NCBI GenBank assembly: GCA_016714225.1
Contig: JADJNS010000009.1
Location: forward strand, 62,001 to 126,000
DNA length: 64,000 nucleotides
From: Archangiaceae bacterium
GTDB lineage: Bacteria > Myxococcota > Myxococcia > Myxococcales > Myxococcaceae
Direction of reading: 5' to 3'
In this document: in pieces, positions 54,743 through 64,000 of the stretch
How the letters are laid out: the number at the start of each line of letters is the position of its first letter
How positions within the stretch are numbered: position 1 is the first letter of the stretch
Program-made: the position numbers and the translations under genes
The notes under the pieces: model-generated
The model's input: the letters and a program-made list of their open reading frames with translations, nothing else
Database searches by the model: none
What the model was told of the DNA's origin: nothing

Positions 54743-55320
54743 GGGGTGCGCGCCTGGGCGCCGGTGAGGAAGAGCATCGACACGCCCTTGAGCACGGTCT
54801 CGAGCGGCAGCATGGGGTTCGCGCACCAGGCCATCATCGCGGCGAGCGCGTTCGCCAGGTAGAAGTCGGCGAGCACCTCGGGCGGCAGCACGTCAGAGAG
54901 CTGCCCCTGCGCGGCCGCCTCGGTGAACAGCCGGCCCAGCACCTCGCGCACCCGAATGCTCTCGCGGTCCATCACCACGCTGTTCATCTTCAGCGCCACC
55001 GAGGCGACGTCGGGCAGCAGCTTCGAGTCTTTCTCCCAGAAGGCGGCCAGCTCGGTCGACAGGGTGTCGAGGGTGAGCTGCAGCGGCGCGTTCTTGGGCA
55101 GCTCGACCAGCTTCGCCTCCATCGGCTTCTGCGACTCGCGCAACAGCTCGATGAGCACGTCGTCTTTGGTGGGGAAGTGAAAATAGAAGGCGCCCCGGCT
55201 CACCTCTGACTTCTGGGCGATGTCTTCGATGCGGCACTGCGAGACGCCATCGCGGCGGAACACCTCGAGCGCGGCGAGGTAGATGCGTCGCCGAGTCTCT
55301 TCGCGTTGTTTGTCTCTCAC
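54739..55320 (-). CDS. TetR-family transcriptional regulator
   Basis: The 193-residue regulator has the N-terminal helix-turn-helix (IEDIAQKSEVSRGAFYFHFPTKDDVL, residues ~30-55) and a ligand-binding C-terminal domain (VVMDRESIRVREVLGRLF). It is the first gene of an operon with the SDR, so it may control fatty-acyl metabolism, as many TetR/SDR pairs do. Only 20 bp separate its start from the divergent NRDE gene. Confidence 0.92.
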   Translation of the reverse strand: MRDKQREETRRRIYLAALEVFRRDGVSQCRIEDIAQKSEVSRGAFYFHFPTKDDVLIELLRESQKPMEAKLVELPKNAPLQLTLDTLSTELAAFWEKDSKLLPDVASVALKMNSVVMDRESIRVREVLGRLFTEAAAQGQLSDVLPPEVLADFYLANALAAMMAWCANPMLPLETVLKGVSMLFLTGAQARTP

Positions 55321-55340
55321 GGGTGCTACACCATACCACC

Positions 55341-56055
55341 GTGTGCACCCTCGCTCTGGCGTTTCAGAAACACTCAGGCGTGCCCCTGGTGGTGGCCGCG
55401 AACCGCGACGAGGCGCTCGATCGCCCCGCGGTCGGCCCGTTCATCTGGGAGCAGGGCTTTCTCGCTCCGCGTGACGAGCGGGCCGGCGGCACCTGGCTGG
55501 GGCTCACCCGCTCGGGCCTCTTCGTGGGCGTCACCAACCGCTTCCCCACGCTGCGCGACGCCGCGCGCGCCTCGCGGGGCGCTGGTGGCCCAGGCGCTCG
55601 AGGCCCCCGACGCGCGCACGCTGCACGCGCGGCTCGAGGCGGTCGAGGCGCGGCGCTACAACGCCTTTCATCTGCTCTACGCCGACGCGCGCGACGCCTT
55701 CATCACCTGGAGCGACGGCGAGCGGCTGAACCGGCTCGCCCTCGCGCCGGGGCTGCACGTGGTGACCGAGCGCAGCTTCGGCGCCGAGCCGCCGGCGCGC
55801 GCCGAGCTGGTGCGCGCGGCCTGGCCCGCCGAGCCCGAGCCGTCGAAGCTGCAGCAGGTGCTGCGCCAGCAGGGCGCGAGCCCACTCGACGGCACGTACG
55901 TGTTCGCGCCCGACTTCAACTACGGCACGCGCTCGTCGCTGGTGCTGCTGCTGGCCGATGACGCGCGCCGGTCTCGCCTGTTCTGGGCCGAGGGGCAGCC
56001 TCCGAGCCCGCCGCCTTTCGCCGAGCGGCCCGAGCTGCTCGCCGCGCTGCGCTAA
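55341..56055 (+). CDS. NRDE (TANGO2-like) protein, one frame break
   Basis: The GTG at 55341 gives MCTLALAF followed by LVVAANRDEALDRP, the family hallmark, in one frame. From ~55580 the continuation is in the next frame (ALVAQALEAPDARTLHARL to ELLAALR). Deleting one base from the G4 run at 55576-55579 joins the two into a 237-residue protein of normal length. The function of NRDE proteins is unsettled, with suggested links to haem or acyl-CoA handling. The residual break is probably a base error. Confidence 0.82.
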
Positions 56056-56069
56056 GAAGGGAAGCCACC

Positions 56070-56477
56070 ATGGCCGACTCTGCCGACGAGCTGATCTCAA
56101 AGATGCAGCACCTCGAAGCGCAGGCGCGCGCCACGCTCGAGGCGAAGTCCGCGCGCGACGGGCTCGACCGGCTGAAGAGCGCGGCCCAGAAGCTGGCGTG
56201 GAAGACGCAGGCCGAGGTCACCGCGCTCGAGAAGGTGCGCGACGACGGCGACGCGCGGCTCGAGGAGATTCGGAAGGACGGGGTGACCCCGCAAGAGGCG
56301 CCCGAGTTCGTGAAGGTGAGGGCGGCCATCGAAGACGCGAACAAGCGGCTGATTCGCGCCCGCGCGCAGCTCAACTTCGCGCTCGACCGCATGAGCGAGG
56401 TCGAGCGGCGCGAGTACGAAGCGTTTCACGCCGAGGTGCGGGCCGAGACCCACGGCCACCTCGCCGACGGCACGTGA
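56070..56477 (+). CDS. Small coiled-coil protein, 135 aa
   Basis: This highly charged helical protein (DELISKMQHLEAQARATLEAK, VTALEKVRDDGDARLEEI, NKRLIRARAQLNFALDRM) has no signal peptide and no cysteine. GGGAAG 7 bp upstream gives a good ribosome-binding site. It is likely cytosolic and oligomeric. No family was recognised. Confidence 0.72.
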   Translation: MADSADELISKMQHLEAQARATLEAKSARDGLDRLKSAAQKLAWKTQAEVTALEKVRDDGDARLEEIRKDGVTPQEAPEFVKVRAAIEDANKRLIRARAQLNFALDRMSEVERREYEAFHAEVRAETHGHLADGT

Positions 56478-56544
56478 GCCCGGGTCGAACTGCGCCGTGA
56501 ATGCAGCACCTGTTACTGCAACCACTCCGCAGTTCGTCGCCGCC

Positions 56545-56913
56545 TCACTTCGCAGCGGCAGCCAACTTCACCTTCTCGATGAGGCACTGGTCGGCGCTGC
56601 AGACGCTGAACGCGAGCGTCCCCGCGGCGTTCGGCACGCTCACCGCCGCCGAGCAGTGATGGGCGGCGTCGCCTTCGCACGCGGTGCTCTTCACCGCGTC
56701 TTTCAGCTGCAGCCGCGCCGCGCCCTCGGGCTCGAAGCTCACCGGGTAGTCGTCGTTGATGTGGTACCCGGCCGCGGTCTTCACCTCGACGCGCTGCTGC
56801 TCGCCGTCGCGCGCGGTGGTGAGCAGGTAGGGCGCCGCGTCGGTGCCCTCTCGCTTGCAGGCGCCGGTCGCCACGAAGGCGAGCGCCGCGGCTACTTGTA
56901 TTTGACGCCGCAC
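56545..56913 (-). CDS. Small lipoprotein resembling the DsbD N-terminal domain
   Basis: The 122-residue protein has a lipobox (VATGAC) and a beta-rich mature part. Its AAGYHINDDYPVSF segment matches the GYHxNxxYP pattern of DsbD alpha-type domains. The cysteine pair near the end (FSVCSADQCLIE) and one in ACEGDAAHHCS could be redox-active. It overlaps the peroxiredoxin gene by 22 bp on the same strand, consistent with a thiol-redox unit. Confidence 0.65.
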   Translation of the reverse strand: MRRQIQVAAALAFVATGACKREGTDAAPYLLTTARDGEQQRVEVKTAAGYHINDDYPVSFEPEGAARLQLKDAVKSTACEGDAAHHCSAAVSVPNAAGTLAFSVCSADQCLIEKVKLAAAAK

Positions 56914-57482
56914 CCGTAGGCCTTGGTCTCGGTCACGCTGACCGGTTTGCCGGCGGCGAGCTCGTCGAGCGCCGCGTCGACGTAGTTCACCAGCTTGCCG
57001 CCTTCGGGCGACTTGCCCTCACCGTCGGGCGAGTTGTCGATCGCGCCGCGGTAGACGAGCTTGCCGCCCTTGTCGATGACGAACAGGTGCGGCGTGTTGG
57101 TCGCGCCGTACGCCTTGCCCACGGTGCCTTCGGCGTCGAGCAGCACCGGGTTGCTCATGCCGAAGCCCTTGGCGCCCTCGCGGCTCTTCTCGGCGCCCGC
57201 GCCCTGCTTGCCGACGGCGCCCGAGTTCACCGAGAGCCACACGATGCCCTTGTCGCTCTGCTTCTTGGCGGTGCTCACCAGCGAGCCCTTGGTGTGCGAG
57301 GCCTTCACGAACGGGCACTCGGGGTTGAACCACTCGAGCACCACGGTCTTGCCCTTGAAGTCCGACAGCTTCACCGTCTTGCCGTCGAGGTCGGGCAGCG
57401 AGAAGTCGGGGGCCGCCGCGCCCACCTTGGCGTCGGCGAAGGCGACCGCAGAGACCAGCACCGTCAACAGTGAGATTCGCAT
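56892..57482 (-). CDS. Exported peroxiredoxin/thioredoxin-like protein
   Basis: The 196-residue protein has a signal peptide (RISLLTVLVSAVAFADA) and an AhpC/TSA-type thioredoxin fold (APDFSLPDLDGKTVKLSDFKG, then VVLEWFNPECPFVKASH with the peroxidatic-type Cys, LFVIDKGGKLVYRG). A second Cys is in the C-terminal AYGCGVKYK. It probably reduces peroxides or thiols in the periplasm and is divergent from the copper monooxygenase gene, with which such redoxins often occur. Confidence 0.85.
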   Translation of the reverse strand: MRISLLTVLVSAVAFADAKVGAAAPDFSLPDLDGKTVKLSDFKGKTVVLEWFNPECPFVKASHTKGSLVSTAKKQSDKGIVWLSVNSGAVGKQGAGAEKSREGAKGFGMSNPVLLDAEGTVGKAYGATNTPHLFVIDKGGKLVYRGAIDNSPDGEGKSPEGGKLVNYVDAALDELAAGKPVSVTETKAYGCGVKYK

Positions 57483-57640
57483 GGTGCGCCGAGATAACCC
57501 TTAAGTCGCGACGGCGCCACGCCTCGAAGTTTGATCGCCGAAGCCTCGAGCGGGTACGAAGTCGGCTCTCGCAGGCCGACTGCCGGCGAAAAAAATCACC
57601 GGTCTTTCCGTTCCCCCCCGCCCGCAGTGTCTACCTGCCC

Positions 57641-58921
57641 ATGCGCGTTCGCCTGACCCTGACACTGCTGCTCGCCGCGGCCTGCGGCCAGAAGACCAGC
57701 ACCATTCCCGACCCCAGCCTCGAGGGGCCCAAGACCTGGTACGGCGTCATCGAGCCGCTGGTCGCCACCCGCTGCGGCATCTGCCACGCGTCCGGAGACA
57801 TCGCTCCGTTTCCGCTCAACACGCTGGCGCAGGTGAAGGCGATGGGCGCCTCGGTGCGCGCGGTGGTCGAGACGAAGTACATGCCGCCGTTTCCGCCCGA
57901 CCAGAGCGACGAGAGCGGCTGCCCGCGGGTCGACGACGTGCGGCGCATGAGCGACGCCGAGCGCAAGGTGCTCCTCGATTGGGTCGACGATGGCATGCCC
58001 GAAGGCGAGGCGCGCGAGCTGCCCGAGCTGCCCAAGAACGAGCCGCTCGGCCCGCCCTCCGACAGCTGGGAGATGACCGAAGAGTACGTCGCCGCCGGCG
58101 ACGCCAGCGACGACTACCGCTGCTTCGTCGTCGAGCCGCACGTGCTCACCCAGGTTCCGGTGGCCGCGGTCTCGGTGAAGCCGGGCAACCGCGCCGTCGT
58201 GCACCACGCGGCGGTCTACCTGATTCCCCCCGACCAGATGCCGAAGGTGAAGGCGCTCGACGCCGCCGAGGCCGGCCCCGGCTACACCTGCTTCGGCGGT
58301 GCCGGCATCGAGCAGGCGTACCCCACCGGCCTGTGGGTGCCCGGCAACGACGCGCCGCTGGTGCCTCCGCACGGCGGCGTCGGCTACTACCTGCTGCCCG
58401 GCTGGGGCTTCGTGGTGCAGCAGCACTACAACTACGCGTCGGGTCGCGAGGCCGACAAGTCGTCGGTGGTGCTGTGGCGCGCCGACGCCATCATCACCGA
58501 GGTGCCGCACGCGCTGGTGCTGGCCGACTTCGGGTTCAACATTCCCCCCAACACCATGGGCTACTCGGTCGACGTGACCGCGAACATCGTGGCCAAGGGC
58601 CAGACCGCCGCGGTGCTCAACGAGGCGAACGAGGGCCGCATGTACTCGGTCTGGGCGCACCAGCATCAGCTGGGCAAGAGCTTCGAGATGGACCTGGTTC
58701 ACGCCGACGGCAGCAAGCAGTGCCTGCTGCACATCGGCCGGTGGGACTTCAACTGGCAGAGCATCTACAAGCTCAAAGACTTCGTGCCCGCCAAGGCCGG
58801 AGACAAGGTGACGGTGAAGTGCACCTGGGACAACCCCCGCACCACCGCGGTCACCTACGGCGAGAACACCAGCGACGAGATGTGCATCGGCAGCGTCGCG
58901 CTGCTCGGCCCCTCGAAATGA
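57641..58921 (+). CDS. Lipoprotein copper monooxygenase (PHM/dopamine-beta-monooxygenase type) with N-terminal haem c
   Basis: The 426-residue lipoprotein (LLAAACG) has one CXXCH (C45-GI-C48-H49) with a later PMPPF-type Met loop (YMPPFPPD), a cytochrome c domain. The rest matches the two copper domains of peptidylglycine/dopamine monooxygenases. VVHHAAVYL supplies two His and VVQQHYNY the third of the CuH site. AHQHQLGKS supplies two His, and SDEMCIGS the Met, of the CuM site. All six ligands are thus present. The substrate is unknown. A haem c fusion could deliver electrons in place of ascorbate. Confidence 0.82.
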   Translation: MRVRLTLTLLLAAACGQKTSTIPDPSLEGPKTWYGVIEPLVATRCGICHASGDIAPFPLNTLAQVKAMGASVRAVVETKYMPPFPPDQSDESGCPRVDDVRRMSDAERKVLLDWVDDGMPEGEARELPELPKNEPLGPPSDSWEMTEEYVAAGDASDDYRCFVVEPHVLTQVPVAAVSVKPGNRAVVHHAAVYLIPPDQMPKVKALDAAEAGPGYTCFGGAGIEQAYPTGLWVPGNDAPLVPPHGGVGYYLLPGWGFVVQQHYNYASGREADKSSVVLWRADAIITEVPHALVLADFGFNIPPNTMGYSVDVTANIVAKGQTAAVLNEANEGRMYSVWAHQHQLGKSFEMDLVHADGSKQCLLHIGRWDFNWQSIYKLKDFVPAKAGDKVTVKCTWDNPRTTAVTYGENTSDEMCIGSVALLGPSK

Positions 58922-58922
58922 G

Positions 58923-58960
58923 AAACCCCGGCGCTCTCACCTGAAGAGAGGGCCGGGGTC
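58923..58960. terminator. Bidirectional hairpin terminator between convergent genes
   Basis: CCCCGGC (58926-58932) pairs with GCCGGGG (58952-58958) and CTCTC (58934-58938) with GAGAG (58946-58950), with one G/G mismatch and a 7-nt loop. The minus strand has a TTTCT tract after the stem. It lies between the copper monooxygenase stop and the aconitase stop. Confidence 0.8.
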
Positions 58961-58981
58961 TAGAGACGCCAAAGAAGCTGC

Positions 58982-61603
<2,622 letters not shown>

Positions 61604-61703
61604 GGCGTGGCCCTTATTCCGCTGCGGGCTGCGACACGCAACCTTTAGAAGGTCACAGCTGTCGGCGCGGCATCACCTCGGGGCGCCACGCCCGCAAGGT
61701 GCA

Positions 61704-62318
61704 TCAGTGGTTCCAACCGACTTTCGCGAGCTGCGACTTGGGAAAAGCGACCGCGCCCGAGGCGGTGCCGCCGGGCAGGTAGTACTGCTTCGCCATCAGC
61801 CGGGTGAGCACCGAGCTGTACGCCAGCGCGTCGAGGGCGACGGCCACCCCCCACACCCAGGCGGTGTAGAGCCCGGGCGGGCCCGAGAGCAGGGTGCTCA
61901 CCGCGCCCAGCGTGGCCATCGCGCCGAACACGCCGAAGAGAACCAGCTCGCGAAACGTGTTCGCCCACGAGAGCTTGTAGAGGGTGAGCTGCTTCATCGG
62001 GAAGGTGCCCTTGAGCTCGCCGTCTTTGTAGACGCCCACCTCGGGCCCCTGCGGCACCAGGGTCAGCGGCCGCCGCCGGCGCAGCACCTCGAGCACGAAC
62101 CCGCCCACCGCCACCGTCGCCGAGCCCGCGGCGAACTTCCACGCGTCGCCGGCGAGCCCGACGCGCACGAGCTGAAGCAGGTAGCCGACGAAGACGATGA
62201 GCGACCCCAGGCCGATGCCGCCGTAACCCAGGCCGATCGACTCGCGCAGCTGTTGCTCGGCGGGCACCTGGTCGAGCCGGGCGGGCAGGTGAGACACGGT
62301 CGACATGCCGGGCGTCAT
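61704..62318 (-). CDS. Hypothetical membrane protein, 204 aa
   Basis: The protein has about four membrane segments (GIGLGSLIVFVGYLLQLV, WKFAAGSATVAVGGFVLEVL, LVLFGVFGAMATLGAVSTLL, LYTAWVWGVAVALDALAYSSVL) with a ~45-residue soluble loop between the second and third (EVGVYKDGELKGTFPMKQL). It ends in a basic tail. The ATG at 62318 overlaps the stop of the PilZ gene (ATGA). No family was recognised. Confidence 0.7.
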   Translation of the reverse strand: MTPGMSTVSHLPARLDQVPAEQQLRESIGLGYGGIGLGSLIVFVGYLLQLVRVGLAGDAWKFAAGSATVAVGGFVLEVLRRRRPLTLVPQGPEVGVYKDGELKGTFPMKQLTLYKLSWANTFRELVLFGVFGAMATLGAVSTLLSGPPGLYTAWVWGVAVALDALAYSSVLTRLMAKQYYLPGGTASGAVAFPKSQLAKVGWNH

Positions 62319-62995
62319 ACCGCGCCGGCCCCAGCGCGGGGCACGAACAGCAGCGCGCGCACCACCCTGGCCACGAACGCGCTGGCCTGCTCGCCGCGAT
62401 CGAACATCAACCCCGCCGCGAACGGGGTGCGGTGAATGTCGCGCCACACCACCGCGGCGGCCACGGCGTTGAGGCCATCGCCCAGGTCGAGCGCCAACAG
62501 CCCGCGCGCGCCGTACTGCGGCACGTGCTCGCCGCTCACCATCGCGCCGGTGAGGCTCAGGTCGGTGAGCTCGATGGGCGTCATCTGGCTCGAGTCCGCG
62601 GAGCTGCGCCACCAGGCGCCCAGGGTGACGGTGAAGCGCACCGCCGCGCGCCGGCCCCGCGGGGTGGCGAGCAGGTCGATGAGCAGCTGCTCGAGCGCCA
62701 GGTAGGTCTCGTGCGGCTGCGCGCTCAAGCGCACGCCGGCCTCGATGCCGGGCAGCTCTTTCGAGGGGTGCGCCCACACCACGTCGGCGCACAGCTCGAC
62801 GCGGCGCCGGTCGAACGCGCGCAGGGTCAGCTTCACCGACTGACCGGGCTCGAGCGGGTACTGGCTCAGCAGCATCATGCCGCTCAGCGAGACGTTCATC
62901 ACCTGGTCTACGACCACGCGGTCGCCCACGCGGCGCTCCGCGGTCAGACCCGCCGAAAGGCGCGGAAGGCGCCGACCGTCGTGTGCGTCGCGCAC
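62315..62995 (-). CDS. PilZ-type protein with two PilZ-like domains
   Basis: The 226-residue protein starts with RRLPRLSAGL (an RxxxR-like element) and the NVSLSGMMLLS motif of a PilZ domain. A second copy appears near residues 135-165 (PIELTDLSLTGAMVSGE), without a complete RxxxR. PilZ domains bind cyclic di-GMP, and binding by the second copy is doubtful. It is a likely regulator at the membrane, translationally coupled to the following membrane protein. Confidence 0.78.
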   Translation of the reverse strand: MRDAHDGRRLPRLSAGLTAERRVGDRVVVDQVMNVSLSGMMLLSQYPLEPGQSVKLTLRAFDRRRVELCADVVWAHPSKELPGIEAGVRLSAQPHETYLALEQLLIDLLATPRGRRAAVRFTVTLGAWWRSSADSSQMTPIELTDLSLTGAMVSGEHVPQYGARGLLALDLGDGLNAVAAAVVWRDIHRTPFAAGLMFDRGEQASAFVARVVRALLFVPRAGAGAV

Positions 62996-63016
62996 GGGCG
63001 CACTCTACGCCCACTG

Positions 63017-63760
63017 CTACCGGTGCGAGGAAGTGTCCGCGGTGCGCACCAGCACCAGGCCGCAGCTGCCGCACGGCGGAACCGCGCCGAACAGCGGCGG
63101 GCCGTTCTCTCCGCCGAGCGCCGCGCCGCAGCGGGGGCAGTTGCGGGTGCGCCCGTGGCTCAGCGCCGCCACGAAGAAGCCGCCGAAGCACGCCGCCATC
63201 GCCAGCCCGCGCAGCGGGGTCGGCAGCCCCAGCGGCACGAAGCCGGCGAGGGCGCCCACCGCGCACACCCCCATGGCGATGCGGCTGACCTTTCGCGCGC
63301 GGTGAAACGCTTCGTCGTCTCCGCTCGGCGCCACGCCGCGTCGTGAGAGCCCGCTCAGCGCAATCAACACCCCGAAGAGCACCGCCGAGACCGGAGCCAC
63401 CCACTCGGAGAGCGAGTGGAGCTTCGCCTTCTCGGGAGCCGACGGCGCGTACAGCACCGTCACCGTCTCGCCTGGCTGGTACTGGGCCGGGTTGCTGGCG
63501 TGACCGCGAATGCGCAGCGGCGCGCCCGCGCCCGGGGGCGTGAACTCGACCACCGGCAGGAAGGTCGGGCCGTCGCTGTCTTCCTGGCGGGCCACCTCGA
63601 CCACGGTGCCGGTCGCCTTGCTGCCGTCGAGGAGCAGCCGCACCTGCGGCGCGAGCGTGAACGCGCCCAGGGCCACGAAGACCACCGCCACCATCACGCT
63701 CACCGACCTCGAAGCCCCGTACACGGCCCCTTCGTAGTGACCTGGCGGCGCACCGTCCAC
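63017..63760 (-). CDS. DUF3592-like membrane protein with C-terminal zinc ribbon
   Basis: The 247-residue protein has an N-terminal membrane helix (SVMVAVVFVALGAFTL). A beta domain with the GTVVEVARQEDSDGPTFLPVVEF pattern of DUF3592 follows, then two further helices (WVAPVSAVLFGVLIALSGL, IAMGVCAVGALAGFVPL) and a C-terminal CPRCGA/CGSCG ribbon. The function is unknown. A later start at 63694 is possible. It lies 21 bp upstream of the PilZ gene. Confidence 0.72.
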   Translation of the reverse strand: MDGAPPGHYEGAVYGASRSVSVMVAVVFVALGAFTLAPQVRLLLDGSKATGTVVEVARQEDSDGPTFLPVVEFTPPGAGAPLRIRGHASNPAQYQPGETVTVLYAPSAPEKAKLHSLSEWVAPVSAVLFGVLIALSGLSRRGVAPSGDDEAFHRARKVSRIAMGVCAVGALAGFVPLGLPTPLRGLAMAACFGGFFVAALSHGRTRNCPRCGAALGGENGPPLFGAVPPCGSCGLVLVRTADTSSHR

Positions 63761-63809
63761 CCGGCACCGTTTGCAGCGGGGTGGGGCGGTGTCTTACCCG
63801 CGCTGGCCT

Positions 63810-64000
63810 TCAGGGAACCGAGCCCAGCCCGCCGCCGCCGCCCAGGCCGTTGCCGGTGACTGCGGCCACCATCGAGTCGATCTGAATGGTGAAGTTCGAC
63901 ACGCGGAAGCCGATGTCGTCGCGGTCGCGCGTCGAGAAGCCGCCCTGCCTCACCACGAACGCCTCGCCCTTGGCGATGATCTGCTTCAGCTGCGCCTCGC
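63810..64000 (-). CDS. 3' end of a gene running off the window
   Basis: On the minus strand one frame stays open from the window edge to a stop at 63810-63812 and encodes the last 62 residues. These comprise a helical start (EAQLKQIIAKGEAFVVRQGG), RDDIGFRVSNFTIQIDSM, and a Gly-rich tail (GLGGGGGLGSVP). Codon use fits a real gene. No family was recognised from this fragment. Confidence 0.55.
   Translation of the reverse strand, partial: EAQLKQIIAKGEAFVVRQGGFSTRDRDDIGFRVSNFTIQIDSMVAAVTGNGLGGGGGLGSVP

Overview
The window is about 70 % G+C and densely packed. It carries several hallmarks of a Myxococcota (myxobacterial) chromosome: membrane-anchored Ser/Thr kinases of the 'GFQKPVV-KRIL' type, Gly-rich and Cys-rich lipoproteins, an MglA-like pseudo-GTPase, a PilZ protein, very large multihaem cytochromes, and many ATGA/GTGA stop-start overlaps. 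No rRNA, tRNA, CRISPR array, transposase or phage gene was recognised, so it reads as ordinary chromosome with accessory modules.

Layout. 0-12.4 kb (almost all minus strand): an unidentified partial gene, a 220-aa unknown protein, a 775-aa secreted helical protein, an AI-2E-type permease with a response regulator overlapping it, a lipoprotein cytochrome with 30 CXXCH motifs, and two Ser/Thr kinases. 12.4-19 kb (plus): a compact redox operon of an FeS/flavin/haem-b membrane protein, a 20-haem cytochrome, a 10-haem cytochrome and a predicted outer-membrane barrel. This is the best candidate for an undescribed electron conduit. 19-28.5 kb: a zinc-ribbon membrane protein, an ankyrin protein, an ATP-dependent DNA ligase, IolE, a two-domain VOC protein with a structured leader, two envelope proteins, and an ECF sigma/FecR pair. 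28.5-37.5 kb: an MglA-like protein lacking GTP-binding motifs, a two-subunit xanthine dehydrogenase, a TadE/TadG-like operon and small envelope proteins.

37.5-46.3 kb: a phosphate permease (Pit) with its DUF47 partner, divergent from a complete TonB system (TonB, ExbB, two ExbD, a TonB-dependent receptor and a beta-helix lipoprotein). A three-repeat PHO-box-like element lies in the shared intergenic region, which suggests phosphate-controlled outer-membrane uptake. 46.3-54 kb: two related degenerate receiver domains, a kelch-like lipoprotein, and a zinc-type ABC importer operon that includes an outer-membrane barrel gene. 54-64 kb: a TetR/SDR pair, an NRDE protein, a peroxiredoxin with a DsbD-like lipoprotein facing a haem-c/copper monooxygenase of the PHM/DBH type, aconitase, a PilZ protein, a DUF3592-like protein and the 3' end of another gene.

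A recurring oddity is that six genes (response regulator, 30-haem cytochrome, first kinase, DUF47 protein, TonB-dependent receptor, NRDE protein) are broken by single-base indels, most of them in short G/C runs. Homology-like sequence resumes at once in another frame each time. I read these as probable residual base-calling errors, although true pseudogenes cannot be excluded. Affected genes are given with corrected spans.
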